A stretch of 60,000 bases of DNA from positions 7,096,953-7,156,952 of the forward strand of contig NC_088324.1 in NCBI RefSeq assembly GCF_910592395.1, in the 5' to 3' direction. The position numbers and the translations under genes are program-made. Positions 1-12,568 of the stretch are shown piece after piece (positions within the stretch are counted from its first letter, which is position 1; every line of letters starts with the position of its first letter). Source of the stretch: Lineus longissimus. Its lineage: Eukaryota; Nemertea; Pilidiophora; Heteronemertea; Lineidae. Under the pieces are notes generated by a model. That model was given only the letters and a program-made list of their open reading frames with translations. It was not told the origin of the DNA and did no database searches.

Positions 1-2137
1 ATTCTCCTGTTTTCTTTTATCAATACCTCTAAATGCTTTGTCATTGTTTATAATCGTTGGCACAATACAAAACATCCGAATTACTCTTTCTAATGACCAA
101 GTTTGTTAAACGTCTTTATTGCCCACTATACCTTTATACTGATAATAATCCCCTTGTTTCTTACGGATGTTCAACCAAATTATCAAAGAAGAGGCGGCGA
201 TCTGAAAAATTACTTTGTACTTTATCTTTAGATGTGTTTAACCCTTCTGATCGATTATTTGTCACGAAGTCATAAGTTTGATGGTGCACAAATTTGATCG
301 AGAAAATTATTTTTTGCATGTCTTATCGCCTATGCTAATTGGATAATTATGTTTACTTATTAAATCCTCGATTTCTGGGGTCAACCTATCCACTGGTAAA
401 GTTTTCTGTCTAAAGAATGGTGGCCGAAATTTTGATTTAGCTTATCAAAGAGAAAAATTCAATAATTTCAAATTTCAATATTTTGCAAGTCAATCTTTGA
501 GTTAGAGTCGGATGGGTCCACCAAGGCCGATTAAATGAGCTAACATTTACATTAGCTCACTCGCGCCCTCCAAGAAAGTCTGACAGTCCAGTCCTAATAC
601 AATGTAGTCTGTGTCAATGTAGTGATGACCCGACACTGTACTGCCCGTGCTTGGAGCGGTTTTTGTGATAACTGTTTGAAGGGTGGCTATTTTGGGCGAT
701 GACATGGCAATGATCACATGACTGTATGTACTGTGTTATTTTCGAATCGGCCAATCACTGATGTTTTGTGACAAGTGACATCAGGTGTCACGTCGAAATA
801 TATAGATGCTTACTTTTGTCTATTTTCGCCTTGGTGAATTAAAACTGTAAATTTAAGGTAATTTTCAGGGCAATACGAGCTATCGGAGGGGAACCGCTAA
901 TGGCGCGAATGCTTTGTATAATGGAGGTTGCACATCATTCAGGAATCGCTAATGGCGCGCATCCTTTGATCACGACTGTAACTCCGGCTGCAAACTTATT
1001 GAGTGATTCACACTCGTCTAATCACAACTTCGATTCAACTGAACTGACGAACGTTTTTGATTTTGAAAAACAACCTGCGCCTGGACAAGAATGTTCCAGA
1101 CCTGCCATTAACGGAACTAATAAAGTCTTATTAAAAGTCGCGGTGATGGTCTACGACTTAAATAACGACTTCGTGAAATTGGCCTGAATCACAACTCCGG
1201 TTCTCATTGTCAAAACTACTAACTGTGAAGATGCAGGTGATATATCAAGGGCTGTTGGACCGCCAAATTGGTTAGAACTTGAAGTCCTCAAGCATTAAGA
1301 ACTTTACTCATGTCCAAATTTGTATGAATGCCAATTTCGGGGGTGGGAGTCTGTTCTATTATGTTCTAGCCAAAATGGTTAGGCCTATGGTCAACCCTTG
1401 CGTTAATCAAATGTATCACTAGATGGTTGTTATTCCACCTGCGAGTTAAAGTCGGAGTGGGAGACGAAGGACTCGCATACTTTGTATATTGCCCATAACA
1501 ACGAGTTAATGTTTGAAAAGTTTGCTTGCGTTGCCAAGAGTTACAACCATCGAAAATAAAACTACCAAAATAAAACTTGTTTTACAGGTAAACAAATACA
1601 ACTTACATGTATTTACAGAGCAATAGGACCCATCCAATGAGCTATATTTAAAACTATCGCCTCTTATTTTGTCACTATGGGTTTATTATTAAGTACGAAA
1701 CGCATGTACCTTGCGCCAACGATACAAACGTAACGTTCATACGAATGCCAAATAAGGCGTATCATGCTCAGCATCGCCGCCAGTTTCGAAGAGTTGTGAA
1801 GTATCGATCGATGAGTGAAGTATTCTCGGAATGGCTGTCCCGTGGGTTTGGGGATGATCTGGAATCATGACTCCATGGTGACAATGGCAACGTGATACGC
1901 CATCCAGTCGATACAACACTTCATGAACCCTGGGGGACGCGGTGAAAATGTAACTCTGTCAATGATGCACAGCATTTATGAATTATTTCCCGTGTAACCG
2001 TTTACGTGGAGCCGAGGTTGCATCCCACGCGGTCATTACGCGCATGCGCACTACATGAACGCGTTTTCTCGATCCAGAGCGTTAGTAAACGGACTTAATT
2101 CGTTCATTGCGGACTGGTAATTCTCGTCTCGGTGAAG
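1..2137. other. Intergenic stretch, no supported gene
   Basis: AT-rich sequence without a convincing gene. A TATA-like run lies near 797-803, and an open frame of 95 codons starts with ATG at 900, but its composition matches no family I know. The motif around 891-917 is repeated in diverged form at 943-969; the 52-base spacing is not a multiple of three, which argues against coding. A short piece near 1387-1401 resembles the end of the foldback element at 3986-4440. Confidence 0.5.
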
Positions 2138-2369
2138 ATGCGGCTGCAGACCATAGTTTACCTTGTCTCAGGACTTATTGTATTACACATGACACATACA
2201 GATGGATATGTCTACGACCCAGAAGGTGAGTACAAAATACTTTTAGTTCTCAGTTGTCTGAATGTGTTAGAGACAAATCTTACCGCACTACGGACTTTTC
2301 TACAATTTCGTCGTTTCAGAGCGATGCAAAATAGGTCAGTTTCGCAACCCTTGCAAAAGCGAAGTGTGA
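2138..2369 (+). CDS. Candidate two-exon small secreted peptide gene, possibly frameshifted
   Basis: Exon 1 (2138-2225) starts at an ATG and encodes 29 residues: a short N-region (MRLQ), a hydrophobic core of about 14 residues, then a likely cleavage area before YVYDPE. It ends at a consensus donor (GAAG/GTGAGT). A 94-base intron ends with a pyrimidine-rich acceptor (GTCGTTTCAG, 2310-2319). Exon 2 from 2320 continues in phase, restores a Glu codon across the junction, and encodes RCKIGQFRNPCKSEV before TGA (2367-2369), giving 45 residues with two cysteines eight residues apart. In another frame just after this stop, a further cysteine-containing stretch (CEYVPC) follows, so the true protein may be longer and broken by a small deletion in the GTGTG run at 2364-2368. 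The family is not identified. Signal peptide plus splice sites are the support; there is no homology evidence. Confidence 0.4.
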
Positions 2370-3985
2370 ATACGTACCTTGTCATGTCCAGCGCAAATTG
2401 TTTTTTCGGGGCACTCGCGAATCAGCATTTGTAATTCGTCAAAGGAGGAATTAGGGACATCTTAGACCGTCGTCGATGAAATACAATTAGTACTATTCCT
2501 ATTCTCGTAGTTCGTGTAGTTTGCGCAGCCTACCTTTTATATCTTTGAAAAACAAAATGCATCCCCACTGAGGATCTGCGGTGGCAAAGTGTAGAATTAC
2601 ATTTCTTTGGGCTACGGCCGCATTGGGACGGGCACACTTTTTTTACCTTGCCACTGCCATGTTAAGTTTACTTCATAATGACGCACGTGCACGTCAGAAG
2701 TCACCAAATGTTTCACTGACAATAAGAAATTTTCATGACAAGTTTCCTTGTGATGAAGAAACGTGACATCAAATTTTTTACACGCAATATTCCATCCGAA
2801 ATCTAAATGCACTATATATATATTCACCAAAAATTCCAAATTCAAAACCTGTTCTTCTTCTTCACTTTTTCTCCAAAACTTTTAGAGTGCACATTCGTGT
2901 TGACTGAAACACCCTTGTAAAAGAGACTTGTTAAGTGTTCTCGGCAAGAACTAATGATTATGATAAATGCATTTAATGAATGCATTTTTACCATCTTTGA
3001 TATTTGTAATCTATTGGCTTTGGTGTGCTGCACTTCTTGAAAGCGACGCACTATTCTAGAAAGCGAAATTTAAACCATAAAACACCAGGGGCTCAAAGAA
3101 ATGCCAAGCATGCAATATAATGCCTCATAAATCAGAAATATTATCAGAATTTCAGCGAACAACCTCAGTTTTGATTAAGCTAATGAAGCTCCCATGACAA
3201 CGATAGGAAACAATGTTGTTGTAATTAGACGGGGTCTAATTAATAATTAAGTTGGGTTTGTTAGCTAATGAAATTTAACGCGCATTTTTGAGAGAAATGA
3301 GTTGTTTTTATCATCATTACTTTGCAGTCACGCAATATCGCCACTTTGATATTGCGATAATTGTCGACTCAAGGTGCTTATCAATTCGAAACGATTTCCC
3401 ATATTCTGCAAGTTCTCTAGTAAGCCATCTTTTCGGAGGAAGTTGAAGAGATCCAATCGTGGCACAAAATCTGTATTAAGACTATTAGCAGAACGTAGTA
3501 AAAATAACTAAATTGGTGATTAGCTCTTATGCATTATCCCAAACCAGCCAGCATTAGTTAGAGCAAAGATTCTTATCTCGTTACCCATTGGCGCTATAGA
3601 TTTTGCCCGGGCCACTTTTTTAATGTTTATCTTGGTATTACATTACGTTGCTACAGTCCCTAACAAACCACTCGTCTCTCTACCTCCCCAACCAGTCAGC
3701 AATGGTCATTGCCATGATTCATATCTCGTTACCTCTTTGGCACAATGTCGCACAACATAACAGCCCGGGATAACAAGTGACTGTGTATCCGTGTGAGAGA
3801 TGTGACATGAATATCAATAGGCATGAAGAAGTGATTTGATCATTATCAATACATGATGACAAATACTATTGTTTTATCATGTTGAGTCACTTGTTCAGGC
3901 GAACCAATCAACATTCTATTCCTTTTCCATAGACAAGGTGTATCCAGCGCACAAGCAGGCGCCTAAAAAATGCTCGATCTGTGTA
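2370..3985. other. Non-coding stretch, nothing recognised
   Basis: AT-rich sequence with short palindromic AT runs (for example around 3238-3252). I see no long frame, splice-bounded exon, tRNA or terminal inverted repeat. Confidence 0.4.
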
Positions 3986-4440
3986 TAAGGGTTGACAATG
4001 GGTAAATGTAAAAAATTGAAATTGGCCGCTTGTTTTCTTCCACTTCAAATTTTAGCAAGAGTATTTCGCCTTCAAAACTTGGAGTAAACATGATGAAATA
4101 CGCCGGGAGTGCATTCTTTGCTTATTACAGGATGGACTCGAACCATTGAAATGTACATTCACCGTGTTTTGAAGGAGTTCTAATTGCTCATAGAATTTCA
4201 ATTTCTGACATAATACTTCAACATGCCCTCAAAATCCTGGAGCAATTATCACACCTTTCAAAACAAGGGAAAATGGCATAAAGAGGTAGCGAGCGCATTC
4301 TACACTACGCAAAGAGTACACTCCCCGCAGTTTCATTATGTTTACTCCAAGTTTTGAAGGGGAAATACTCTCGCTAAAATAGTTGAATAAAACAAGCGGC
4401 CATTTTAATTTTGTTAATGTTTACCTATGGTCAACCCTTA
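3986..4440. mobile_element. 455-bp foldback (MITE-like) element
   Basis: The left end begins TAAGGGTTGACAATGGGTAA and the right end is its diverged reverse complement, finishing TGGTCAACCCTTA. The arms run about 145 bp each (3986-4132 and about 4292-4440) and share blocks such as GGCCGCTTGTTTT, GAGTATTTC and TTCAAAACTTGGAGTAAACAT. A second, inner pair of arms (about 4165-4195 against 4232-4265, sharing GAGCAATTA and a TTTTGAAGG-type block) makes nearly the whole element one imperfect hairpin. There is no coding capacity, so it is probably a non-autonomous DNA transposon or foldback. No clear target-site duplication could be fixed. Confidence 0.75.
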
Positions 4441-6382
4441 AAAGGTTACCAAAAGGCCAAATATACATCGGTGTTTTGTCCGCATCAATACAAAACACGT
4501 TTCGGTATGGGAGTCATCATCGCAAATCTGCGAGGCCAGTACACCAATGGTTCCTCGAACAACCACAACAGCATTGACCCGTAGACTATGATAGGCCACG
4601 ATGCTACATTTCTATTCCAAAATGGTTCACACATCATCATCAGGTCTACTATTCCTTACCAGACGAAAACGGTGTTAATCGTGAAGGAGTGTGACTAAGG
4701 GTCAAACCAAATAATTAAGTCTTTATTAGGCAAATGCCCGAACTAATTGTTGGCTAAGACATTTCCTCAAACGACTGAATCAGATTCTTGTGCGATTGCC
4801 AGTTGTCGTATTAGTTGATGTGTAATACAACGTGGAGACAACCATTCCTTCATGTTGCAGTGCGTCACTCGCCACTCGCCAATTAGGGTGAATGGTCATG
4901 GGATGAGCGAAGAAAGACCAAACCTTGCTCGAATACGTCACATCCTCCGTCGGCGGGCTGTTGTAAAGAGAATTGAATCCGGAACCCCCTTGTCGGCGAA
5001 GACTGGGGGCTAAACGAGTTCTCTCCGTGCGAAAGCGCCGCGAAGGGCTTCAATCTTCAGTCTTTACCCTTTTCAGCATGTCTGTGTATTATTTTCCAAT
5101 GTCAGATCAAGCTTCTCTTATAATCTTTTCTACAGTTTGGCGCGAGTCAACGTTGGATGGTCTTTTTGCCTCTCATCAGATAGCGATCTTTGGAAGTGTG
5201 CACGATGGCATTCGGCAATTAAGAATGCCCTCACACTAGCACTATTGGAAAATTATGAAATCCCGGCTCTTGCATCCATACTACATGTATTTATTTGGTC
5301 ACTGGATATTCTGATGCGGTTCGTGAAGCTGTGATACGAAGCCTTGATTAAATATGATTATGGTTGTCCAAATAAGCGGCCCTAAAATGCCACTACATGA
5401 AGCAAGCTTTCAAAAAGGAGATTCACCTTCAAACAATGAGAAAGACAATGATTGAGACTATCAAACGTATATTCAAGCACGCACTGGGGTCTAACCGGAT
5501 GGCCGTTGTTCTGTTGGTATGTTTCGCTCTGTGTTTGTATGCTCGGAAAGTGAAAAGTTGCCCGTCACATTGGAATAATCCATACCTTTATATAATATAT
5601 AACGTCTTACCGCTAAATTGCATATAATGTATACCCGTAATATGTTACCTGCTTTTGATCGACATTGACGACTATCCGATAAACAATATTGAACTGTTCT
5701 ACCCAACCAATCAATTTCGCTTTGCAATTGACATTCACACAAAACGCGTGGCCAGTGTCATTCCAGTTGATGCGGATGATTTGCTATTGCAATGCTGACA
5801 ATTCACAATGAAGTTCCCCAAATCAATTTCAATAAAACGTTGGGGAAGGGTCACGGCCAAACAAGCAGCGCATTATTTGATCAACGCTTTGATCAACCTC
5901 GGTCCCAAGCATCCAGTTGTGCTTGGTTGGCCGTCCAACCCTGGCAACAATATGTAAATGTGATGATTTGATTGGTTGACGGTGACATCATCGAAGGAAT
6001 ATGATACAATGTACTGGTTTATTGACAATATTATGTTTTTTGATTAACTAATTGGTTTCAGCAAAACAAACCGCTTCTTATAATCGCGAAACGAAACTCT
6101 CAGACGCATCTTGAAATGATATATTGGGCATATCCTTATTTGTTAGCAAGTTATGAATCCCTGGAATTAAAATCTAAGCGATGAAGTAACAAAGAACGAT
6201 CTCATAGATAGTGACTAATGAATAATTTAGCTTTTGCTAATTGGGGATTGTTAGAAAACCAAAAAAGCTATCTCCTTCCGTGAGATGATAGCAAGCGCTC
6301 TGTGGCAGCTGCGAGTTGCGCTCAGCGCTTACCTTATCGCTTATTGGCATGATTCCCCTTGTTGAAGATCTCCATTGATTCA
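4441..6382. other. Non-coding stretch, one weak signal-like frame
   Basis: No supported gene. A frame at 5397-5627 contains MAVVLLVCFALCLYA from the ATG at about 5500, which resembles a signal peptide, but the only consensus donor nearby (GTATGT at 5517) cuts through the hydrophobic core, so I do not call an exon. Confidence 0.35.
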
Positions 6383-6766
6383 CTAGTAGGAGGCTTTTGG
6401 CGACTTCTTAACAGTTTCTCTAACTTTTTCCATATTTTTCCGACAAAAGTCCGACATTGTCCGACTTTACCCTGCAAGGTCGGATTTCTAGAAAATCTGT
6501 GAAAATATTAGGGCTTCCCAAAAAAGGGCAATAATGATCAAAGACCTTTATTGAATGGGGTTGATGAGGTGACCTATTGTGTGAGATAATTAGTATTGAC
6601 ACATAGGGTCACTCTGAGTTATTGACTCACACCTGGTATTTTTCACAATCATTTAGGAATCCGAAATTTCCAGGAAAAGTCGGACAAAATGTCGGACTTT
6701 TGTCGGATAAATCTGGAAAAAGTTCAAGAAACGGTTAATAAGAAGTCGGAACAAGACTCCTATTAG
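6383..6766. mobile_element. MITE with TCCGACAAAAGTCCGACA terminal repeats
   Basis: Ends are inverted: CTAGTAGGAG at 6383 against CTCCTATTAG ending at 6766. The arms continue through GACTTCTTA, AGTTTCT, the block TCCGACAAAAGTCCGACA (6449-6466 and its complement near 6690-6708) and a GGTCGGATTTCT-type segment. Arms are about 100 bp; length is about 384 bp. A TA at both ends fits a mariner/Tc1-type target. A second, rearranged member lies at 42809-43062. No transposase is present. Confidence 0.75.
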
Positions 6767-9700
6767 CGATTTTAATTGTAATACAAAGTGTACTTGATTG
6801 TGATTGTAATAATTTGTCTATTTGTGAAGATCTTTTCAGTTTTGTATACAAAATGTCGAAGTGCAATATAACAAGATTCTTAGTTCAGGGCACTGAATGT
6901 TGATGTCGTGGTTCTCAATACCATCATCACTTGATTTACAAGATCAACCTTTTAAACAATAACATGATGATTACCTGTATTTTGATATGCTTAAAACCAC
7001 TATTCATATCAACCATGGATCATAAATTCTTTGAAAACCTTCCGAAAGTAGGCCAATCCCCATCACATCGATATAATCAGGTCGGGGCGCGTGCATCAAA
7101 TAAATTGTTAAAACCATCTGATGCACCTTGGTGCAGTGTAAACATTTGTGTTGCTAAATAAAGGCATGATTATTGTTATGATAGGCAAAGTCGAGCTATT
7201 CACAACTCCCCACAGATGACCTGCTATGTCGAAAGTAGGCTGTTGGGAATCGAAGACAGACATTGAGCTATTTCCCCGAGCCGATGGTGTATGCGCCAAA
7301 GTACCCTTAAATTGATGTATGGCAAGTGTCATTGGCTTGATGGACAGTTGATTGAGATATTTACCTCAGCTTGCATCATATTCTCCTTTTTTTGCTGACC
7401 TACATCTTCTTTTAGAAATCTGGTATGATTAGTTGTAAAACTTAGTGTAAAAACCATCAGTGACGCTACTTTATATTTGACTAATATGTGGTTTTATTCG
7501 ACTCTTATCGCCTCTAAATATATGTATAAACTAAATATTGAAAAGGAAATGGGTACAGGACGTCAGGTTTATAATACCCCTCATATCTAGCATTTAGGCT
7601 ATCGGTACCCGATAACAAGATCACGTATATAAGTGATTATGGTTATTGCTCACTTGGTCATAATCGTATTTATTGTCGCTTGTGATACAAGGCATTATCG
7701 CTTGGACCTGTCACGCTATCGTAATCACATGTATAACGGTACTGCGTGGCTTCTTCGTGAGCGTCGTTTGACGGAGGACCAAATAAAATAGTCAAATACT
7801 ACACTAGCTATTATTATATATCCAGTGATAGTCTTTAACCAAGTAGCAGTCTCGTTAAAGACCACGTGGAACATTTTTGATGATACTTGCCTCAGTGTTC
7901 CGGAACAATCGATTGGTGGCATTACGAAGCCTGTGACCCTAATCAAAATAGCGAGCCTTATTAAAGATTTGTTTGTGCTCTCCAAATACAATTGTAGGGG
8001 AGGGGGAGCTTTCAGAAATCGGTGCATTAAGATAAATTATACCTGTATCCCTCATTGTAGTGGATGCGTCCTAGCCGATAGCCAAATCTCGCCAAGTCTT
8101 ACAGTTCAAGCAGCGGACGTGCATTAAGAGCTAGAACTTGAAATCGTTCAATCAGACCGCCAGCGCGTGTATGTTTATATTGAGTCAATCCCTTGCCGCA
8201 GAATACAAGCTACGGACGTGAGGAACACTGTAACTCATTACCGCTATGACTATATCTGTGATAACTGAGTTATACCACTCTAACCCAGACAAATATGACT
8301 TTCTGAATGCATTAACAGCTTTTTTCGATGGTGGTGTAAAGACCACTGTCAACGCGGAACATAAACCAAGCGTAGATTTGTAAAATGTCGACGTGTGTAT
8401 GTCTAATTCCGTGGTCCGCTTCGTCAGACGCGGATTTGTTTTTTATATGGGCTATCCGATGGCGTGTTTGTAGATCAATATACCGTTATATAACAACAGT
8501 AGAATTGCAGGTTCTTTCCCATTTCTTTTTAAGGATTGATCTGGATGAAATTGATTGTAGTTGCAGTTGGGTGCTTGTGTTGTTCTAAAACGCATCTCAA
8601 TGAAATTCTCGAATCTTAACCTGTCTTATGCGGACTTCCTATCAATAGAATCTATGGCTGTAACGTTTACCTGACTGTCACATTGAGATCTTGCTTGAAA
8701 TAAAAACAGTCCATGTTTTACTGCACGCTTTAAAAATTCAGAATTCGTGTTAAAACTGGTTGAAAAAATGTAGTATTTTCTCAACCGGAACCACCATATT
8801 TTCACACCGTTACTTAAAGGGTATTTTACACGATAAGCGAATTCAGGCCGGCTACTTTGAATATTATCGGGCGGTGAAAATAACGTTCTGTTAAATTTCT
8901 GTTAACTTTCCGGCGCAGATCAGTTAGCTGGGTTGGATCTGAAGAACCTCGCTTATGCCTGCACGTTGCATCAATTGTCTTTACATCGACTAAGGCGAGG
9001 TATTGTATCACTCGTTCGAAATTCGCTTTAACCTCGTCATGACTCGTATTAATCTATCTACCCAAAAGTTGCATTCTAATCATCAGTGTTCATCAATGAT
9101 TATGGCTTGGCTAATTTTGGCGTTTTCAACATCACGTGATCTGTAAGGCTTCTGATACAATCGTTACAGGATTATCAAAAGATTATGGTTTAAGATCTAA
9201 ATACAGGATTTTACATTGTTGTGTTAAGAATGTGTATGCAAATGGGAAGCAAACTAGATACGATTATCATAAGCGTCTTATCGGTATGTCGGGCCTTGGA
9301 ACAGTTGATCGTGATGCTGACATCAAGAATTATTTCCTGACTCAAAGAGGCCCTACCATGATGCAGACAATGGCATGACCAGAGCTATGAATGAAACCAG
9401 AAGTTTTTTAAAGGCAGTATTCGTCTCCCTATACTTGCAATTCTGCTATGCATGGCATTGTCCATCTGATGAAACGAGGGGTTCATGTTCGCTTCTCCGG
9501 CCATGCACACAAACCCCCGAGACATTCGCCCTCATTTGGTGAAGTACAGACGCACACCACCTTTAAGCCAGCGCCGAGATTAAACTATCAACCTCGGTTC
9601 TAGTAGCATACTTCTACTATGATTTGTATGAATGAATAGCGCACTCAGAACTGCGGTGCGCACCTCGAAGGAGACAGTGTTCTCTATTTGTCGACATGAT

Positions 9701-10001
9701 AAAGGCGAGTCATTCTCCAAAGCAGCGATAATATTCAAGCATAGTGTAGGACCGCCTCAACACACTACTATCTCTACTATCCACTGCGCCGGAGAATGAA
9801 TGCGAGTTGGATATCGTTGGTGCTACGTTTTTGAAATTCCTCGACTCAAATGTAAGCGACGCTAATAGTGATGCTATTACGGGATATGAATAAAGTTTGG
9901 GACTTGGATTGATCAATGAGAACCTCTATCGGCCTAAGGTTTGTACCGTCCCGTTCACAATTTCCCATTGGCATATGGTCGTATCGCTATACGTTTCCTT
10001 T
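6767..10001. other. Non-coding stretch, nothing recognised
   Basis: AT-rich sequence with scattered short frames up to about 100 codons. None shows family motifs, signal peptides with donors, or cysteine patterns. No RNA gene is recognised. Confidence 0.4.
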
Positions 10002-10385
10002 ATGCAAGTATCAATTCGTTTCTTGTACCCCCCCCCCCCCCCCCCCCTCAAGGGTAGTTAAGCTATCACCACTAATCTTTGCCGATGCTTGAGTAGTATT
10101 TATTTTTCCTTTAGTGAAAATTTGGCGAAGCTGGAAAGAATAAGGATGCTAATGTGTCGATGTCTTATCGAACATACAGCCTTACCCAGTAAAATTAGTT
10201 CGGTTACTTTATATGACGGTGATAACTGATATATTGTTGATGGTGATGTCTTGACGAAAGAAAAAGTAGCATTGGTGAAAAAAGGGTGATGCGTGAGCCT
10301 TAAGATGTCGTTATAGGGTGATAAGGTGTCGTACCCTTGAGGAGGGGGGGGGGGGGGGGGACAAGACACGAATTGATACTTGCAT
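10002..10385. mobile_element. Inverted-repeat element with paired C-tract and G-tract
   Basis: The left arm begins ATGCAAGTATCAATTCG and contains an uninterrupted run of about 20 C (10028-10047) followed by TCAAGGGTA and CTATCACC. The right arm contains the complement: GGTGATAAGG, TACCCTTGA, a run of about 17 G (10344-10360), then CGAATTGATACTTGCAT ending at 10385. Length is about 384 bp. The proline-rich minus-strand frame across the G-tract is an artefact of that homopolymer. Confidence 0.7.
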
Positions 10386-10828
10386 TAGTGACGAGAGACA
10401 TACTGCCTATAATCCACCTGATGACAATACGTTAGGAGATTACACGAATACCGGATATGGGCTGAGCTAATCAAATACCTCCGATATTACCCTGACTGTT
10501 CTGGTACAAATTGTGGTCTGACTTAGACTGGTGTAATGTTCTCAAGAAGTGGCTTGAAGCATCATTGGGTATGGAATGTTGTATACTGGTAATATGAAGG
10601 TACGGTGGACTGCTTACATAAAATGGCCTTGCCCCCCTCCCTCCCCCAATGCAAATATTCTATAAAAGAACAAAAACGTTTTAATATGACATTGTGGCCA
10701 ATGATATCACAAAATATATCATTGAATTTCCAAGGTAAAACAATTATTGATATGAAAATATTAAGAATCGGGTTATGCAGAGACAAAACAGTTTTTTTTA
10801 ATTCATTTTATTTTCGTTATTGATATAG
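10386..10828. other. Spacer between two inverted-repeat elements
   Basis: AT-rich with one pyrimidine-rich patch (about 10630-10650). No gene or repeat is recognised. Confidence 0.4.
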
Positions 10829-11626
10829 TACAGGCTGTTAAAAATACTTTTACCTTTAAAAATCTTGGTAACTTTTTTTTTAAAATGATACAGGGACACA
10901 CCTTTGGATATGGAAAATAGAGGCTTTGAGAATTTTGTTAGAAAAACACTTGTATGAAATGGTCCAATAGTTATTACGTAACAAGCCATCCAATTTACAT
11001 GTCATTTCATTCAAACAGGGCAGGATTGTCAGTAAACAACATGTCGACAGTGCCATGCAATAATATTGCATGGCACTGTCGACATATATGTCACCCACCC
11101 AAAAGCCTTGCAATACGGCAAAGGACATCATTTCTATGGTATTCACGGTGAAGATGCCGTATCCTGCTGGGCAACGAATTTTTGTAGTGATTTATATTTT
11201 TTCAAATAACCTGTGTCTAATTTCAACACTGAGAGCATTTTCTAGAGAATATTGAGTACATAATCGCATTTTCAAACCAACTGGTCCGGAATTATGTCAA
11301 CAAATTCTGTACGGAACAGCGCCATCTTCAGGGAGAAACTGAACATAAACTCCCATGCCGTCTTGTCCAGAATGTGACGTTCCAATGCATTCGGAGGTCG
11401 CCAGGTGGAAAGCTATCGATTTTAAACTGTGAGTTGAAAATCTGCTGTTTCAGAAATTGCCTGTCTTTTTCAGAGGTCCATTGCGTAGCAACCACTTATC
11501 ACAACAATACACCTTATATCCCAAAAGAATTCTCATGGCCTCTACTGTCCATATCTTCTGCATACAATAATTGATAAAAACGTTATCAACGTTTCAAAAT
11601 GTAAAAGTATTTTTTAACACCCTGTA
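10829..11626. mobile_element. 798-bp mariner-type non-autonomous element
   Basis: Starts TACAGGCTGTTAAAAATACT and ends with the complement of TACAGGGTGTTAAAAAATAC. The inverted ends match for roughly 30 bp including TACTTTTAC, and both ends carry TA, as in Tc1/mariner insertions. The interior has no transposase-like frame but contains a perfect 22-bp inverted repeat with a one-base centre at 11041-11085. Confidence 0.65.
11041..11085. repeat. 45-bp near-perfect palindrome
   Basis: Two 22-base arms starting ATGTCGACAGTGCCATGCAA are perfect reverse complements around a single A at 11063. The palindrome sits inside the TACAGG-ended element. It could form a cruciform or, if transcribed, a hairpin; no function can be read from it. 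Confidence 0.9.
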
Positions 11627-12357
11627 TAATTTAATATTTATTATCATTTTATCTCTAATTCATTCCGATCATAATGATGCCATTCGATGTACATATTATT
11701 AGTCAAACGCTAAATTTGTTCGTTTCTTCAGGACATCGTTGTTCCCTGCATCTGACTAAGTCATGTAATATATCAACATTGGCTGAGTCTGTCCCCAGAA
11801 ACGTAAAATTGTTTGTCACACGGTTCTCGAAATGGTGATTCCGCGCCCGTGGGAGGTTAGGTGTAAATGCGCCTGTCAAGCCAAGCTCATTCCCGTAATG
11901 CATCTATTTCCGCAGGCACTGTTGCCGAGTCAGATGTGTCTGTCAAGATGATGGCATATACACCTTTCGCTGCGTCTCATTTATCGCTGACGTATATGTC
12001 GTTGTTGAGATGATTTGACGAGTTTTCTGTTTTCAAAGTGTCAATTGTGATTTAGAGGTCACGCACGATGTTTCTAAACAGAGAAAGATTTACCGTCTTG
12101 AAACACATCACCACCGTTTATTTAATTAATGCCAGTTGAAAGTACCCCGTGGCACTGGCTGAGCCCTTAACGAAAGGCCTTCCATCACAAATTTTACGCT
12201 CTTCCGGCCATATCCAGAGTGTAATAACCACGCCCCATTTTTTCCACACTATAAAATAGGTTGTTTGTTATTTTCCTCAACATGATTTTCTTTCCGTGTA
12301 TGCTAGAGCTACTGCATATATTATGGTGTAATCTGTAAGTCCGTGTCAACCTTCAAT
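11627..12357. other. Non-coding stretch, nothing recognised
   Basis: Mixed-composition sequence without splice-bounded exons or repeats that I could match elsewhere in the window. Confidence 0.4.
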
Positions 12358-12568
12358 AGAGAGGTTACGATTTTGATCCGAGGACGAGAACGTGAACGAG
12401 ATGGTTTTTTTCTCTGGTTGACGTAATCAAGTCAAACTGATTGTTTTGTTTTATTGTTTTTAGGCATATCATGCACTATAAACACACTGTTTTATTGTAT
12501 TTCTGACAGCAGGCAGTATCTATCGTCAAAATACCACCTCGTTCTCGGCTCGAAATCTTAACCTCTCT
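12358..12568. mobile_element. Small MITE-like inverted-repeat element
   Basis: Left arm AGAGAGGTTACGATTTTGAT plus CCGAGGACGAGAACG pairs with the right arm, whose complement reads AGAGAGGTTAAGATTTCGAG plus CCGAGAACGAGG. Arms are about 35-40 bp and total length is 211 bp. There is no coding content. Confidence 0.6.

Noticed and set aside
900-1187. 95-codon open frame starting with ATG downstream of a TATA-like run
   Set aside because: No recognisable domain or signal peptide; an internal 52-bp repeat is out of frame with coding; length is within chance for 60 kb.
10100-10369. Minus-strand frame with a proline run
   Set aside because: The prolines come from the G-tract of an inverted-repeat element.
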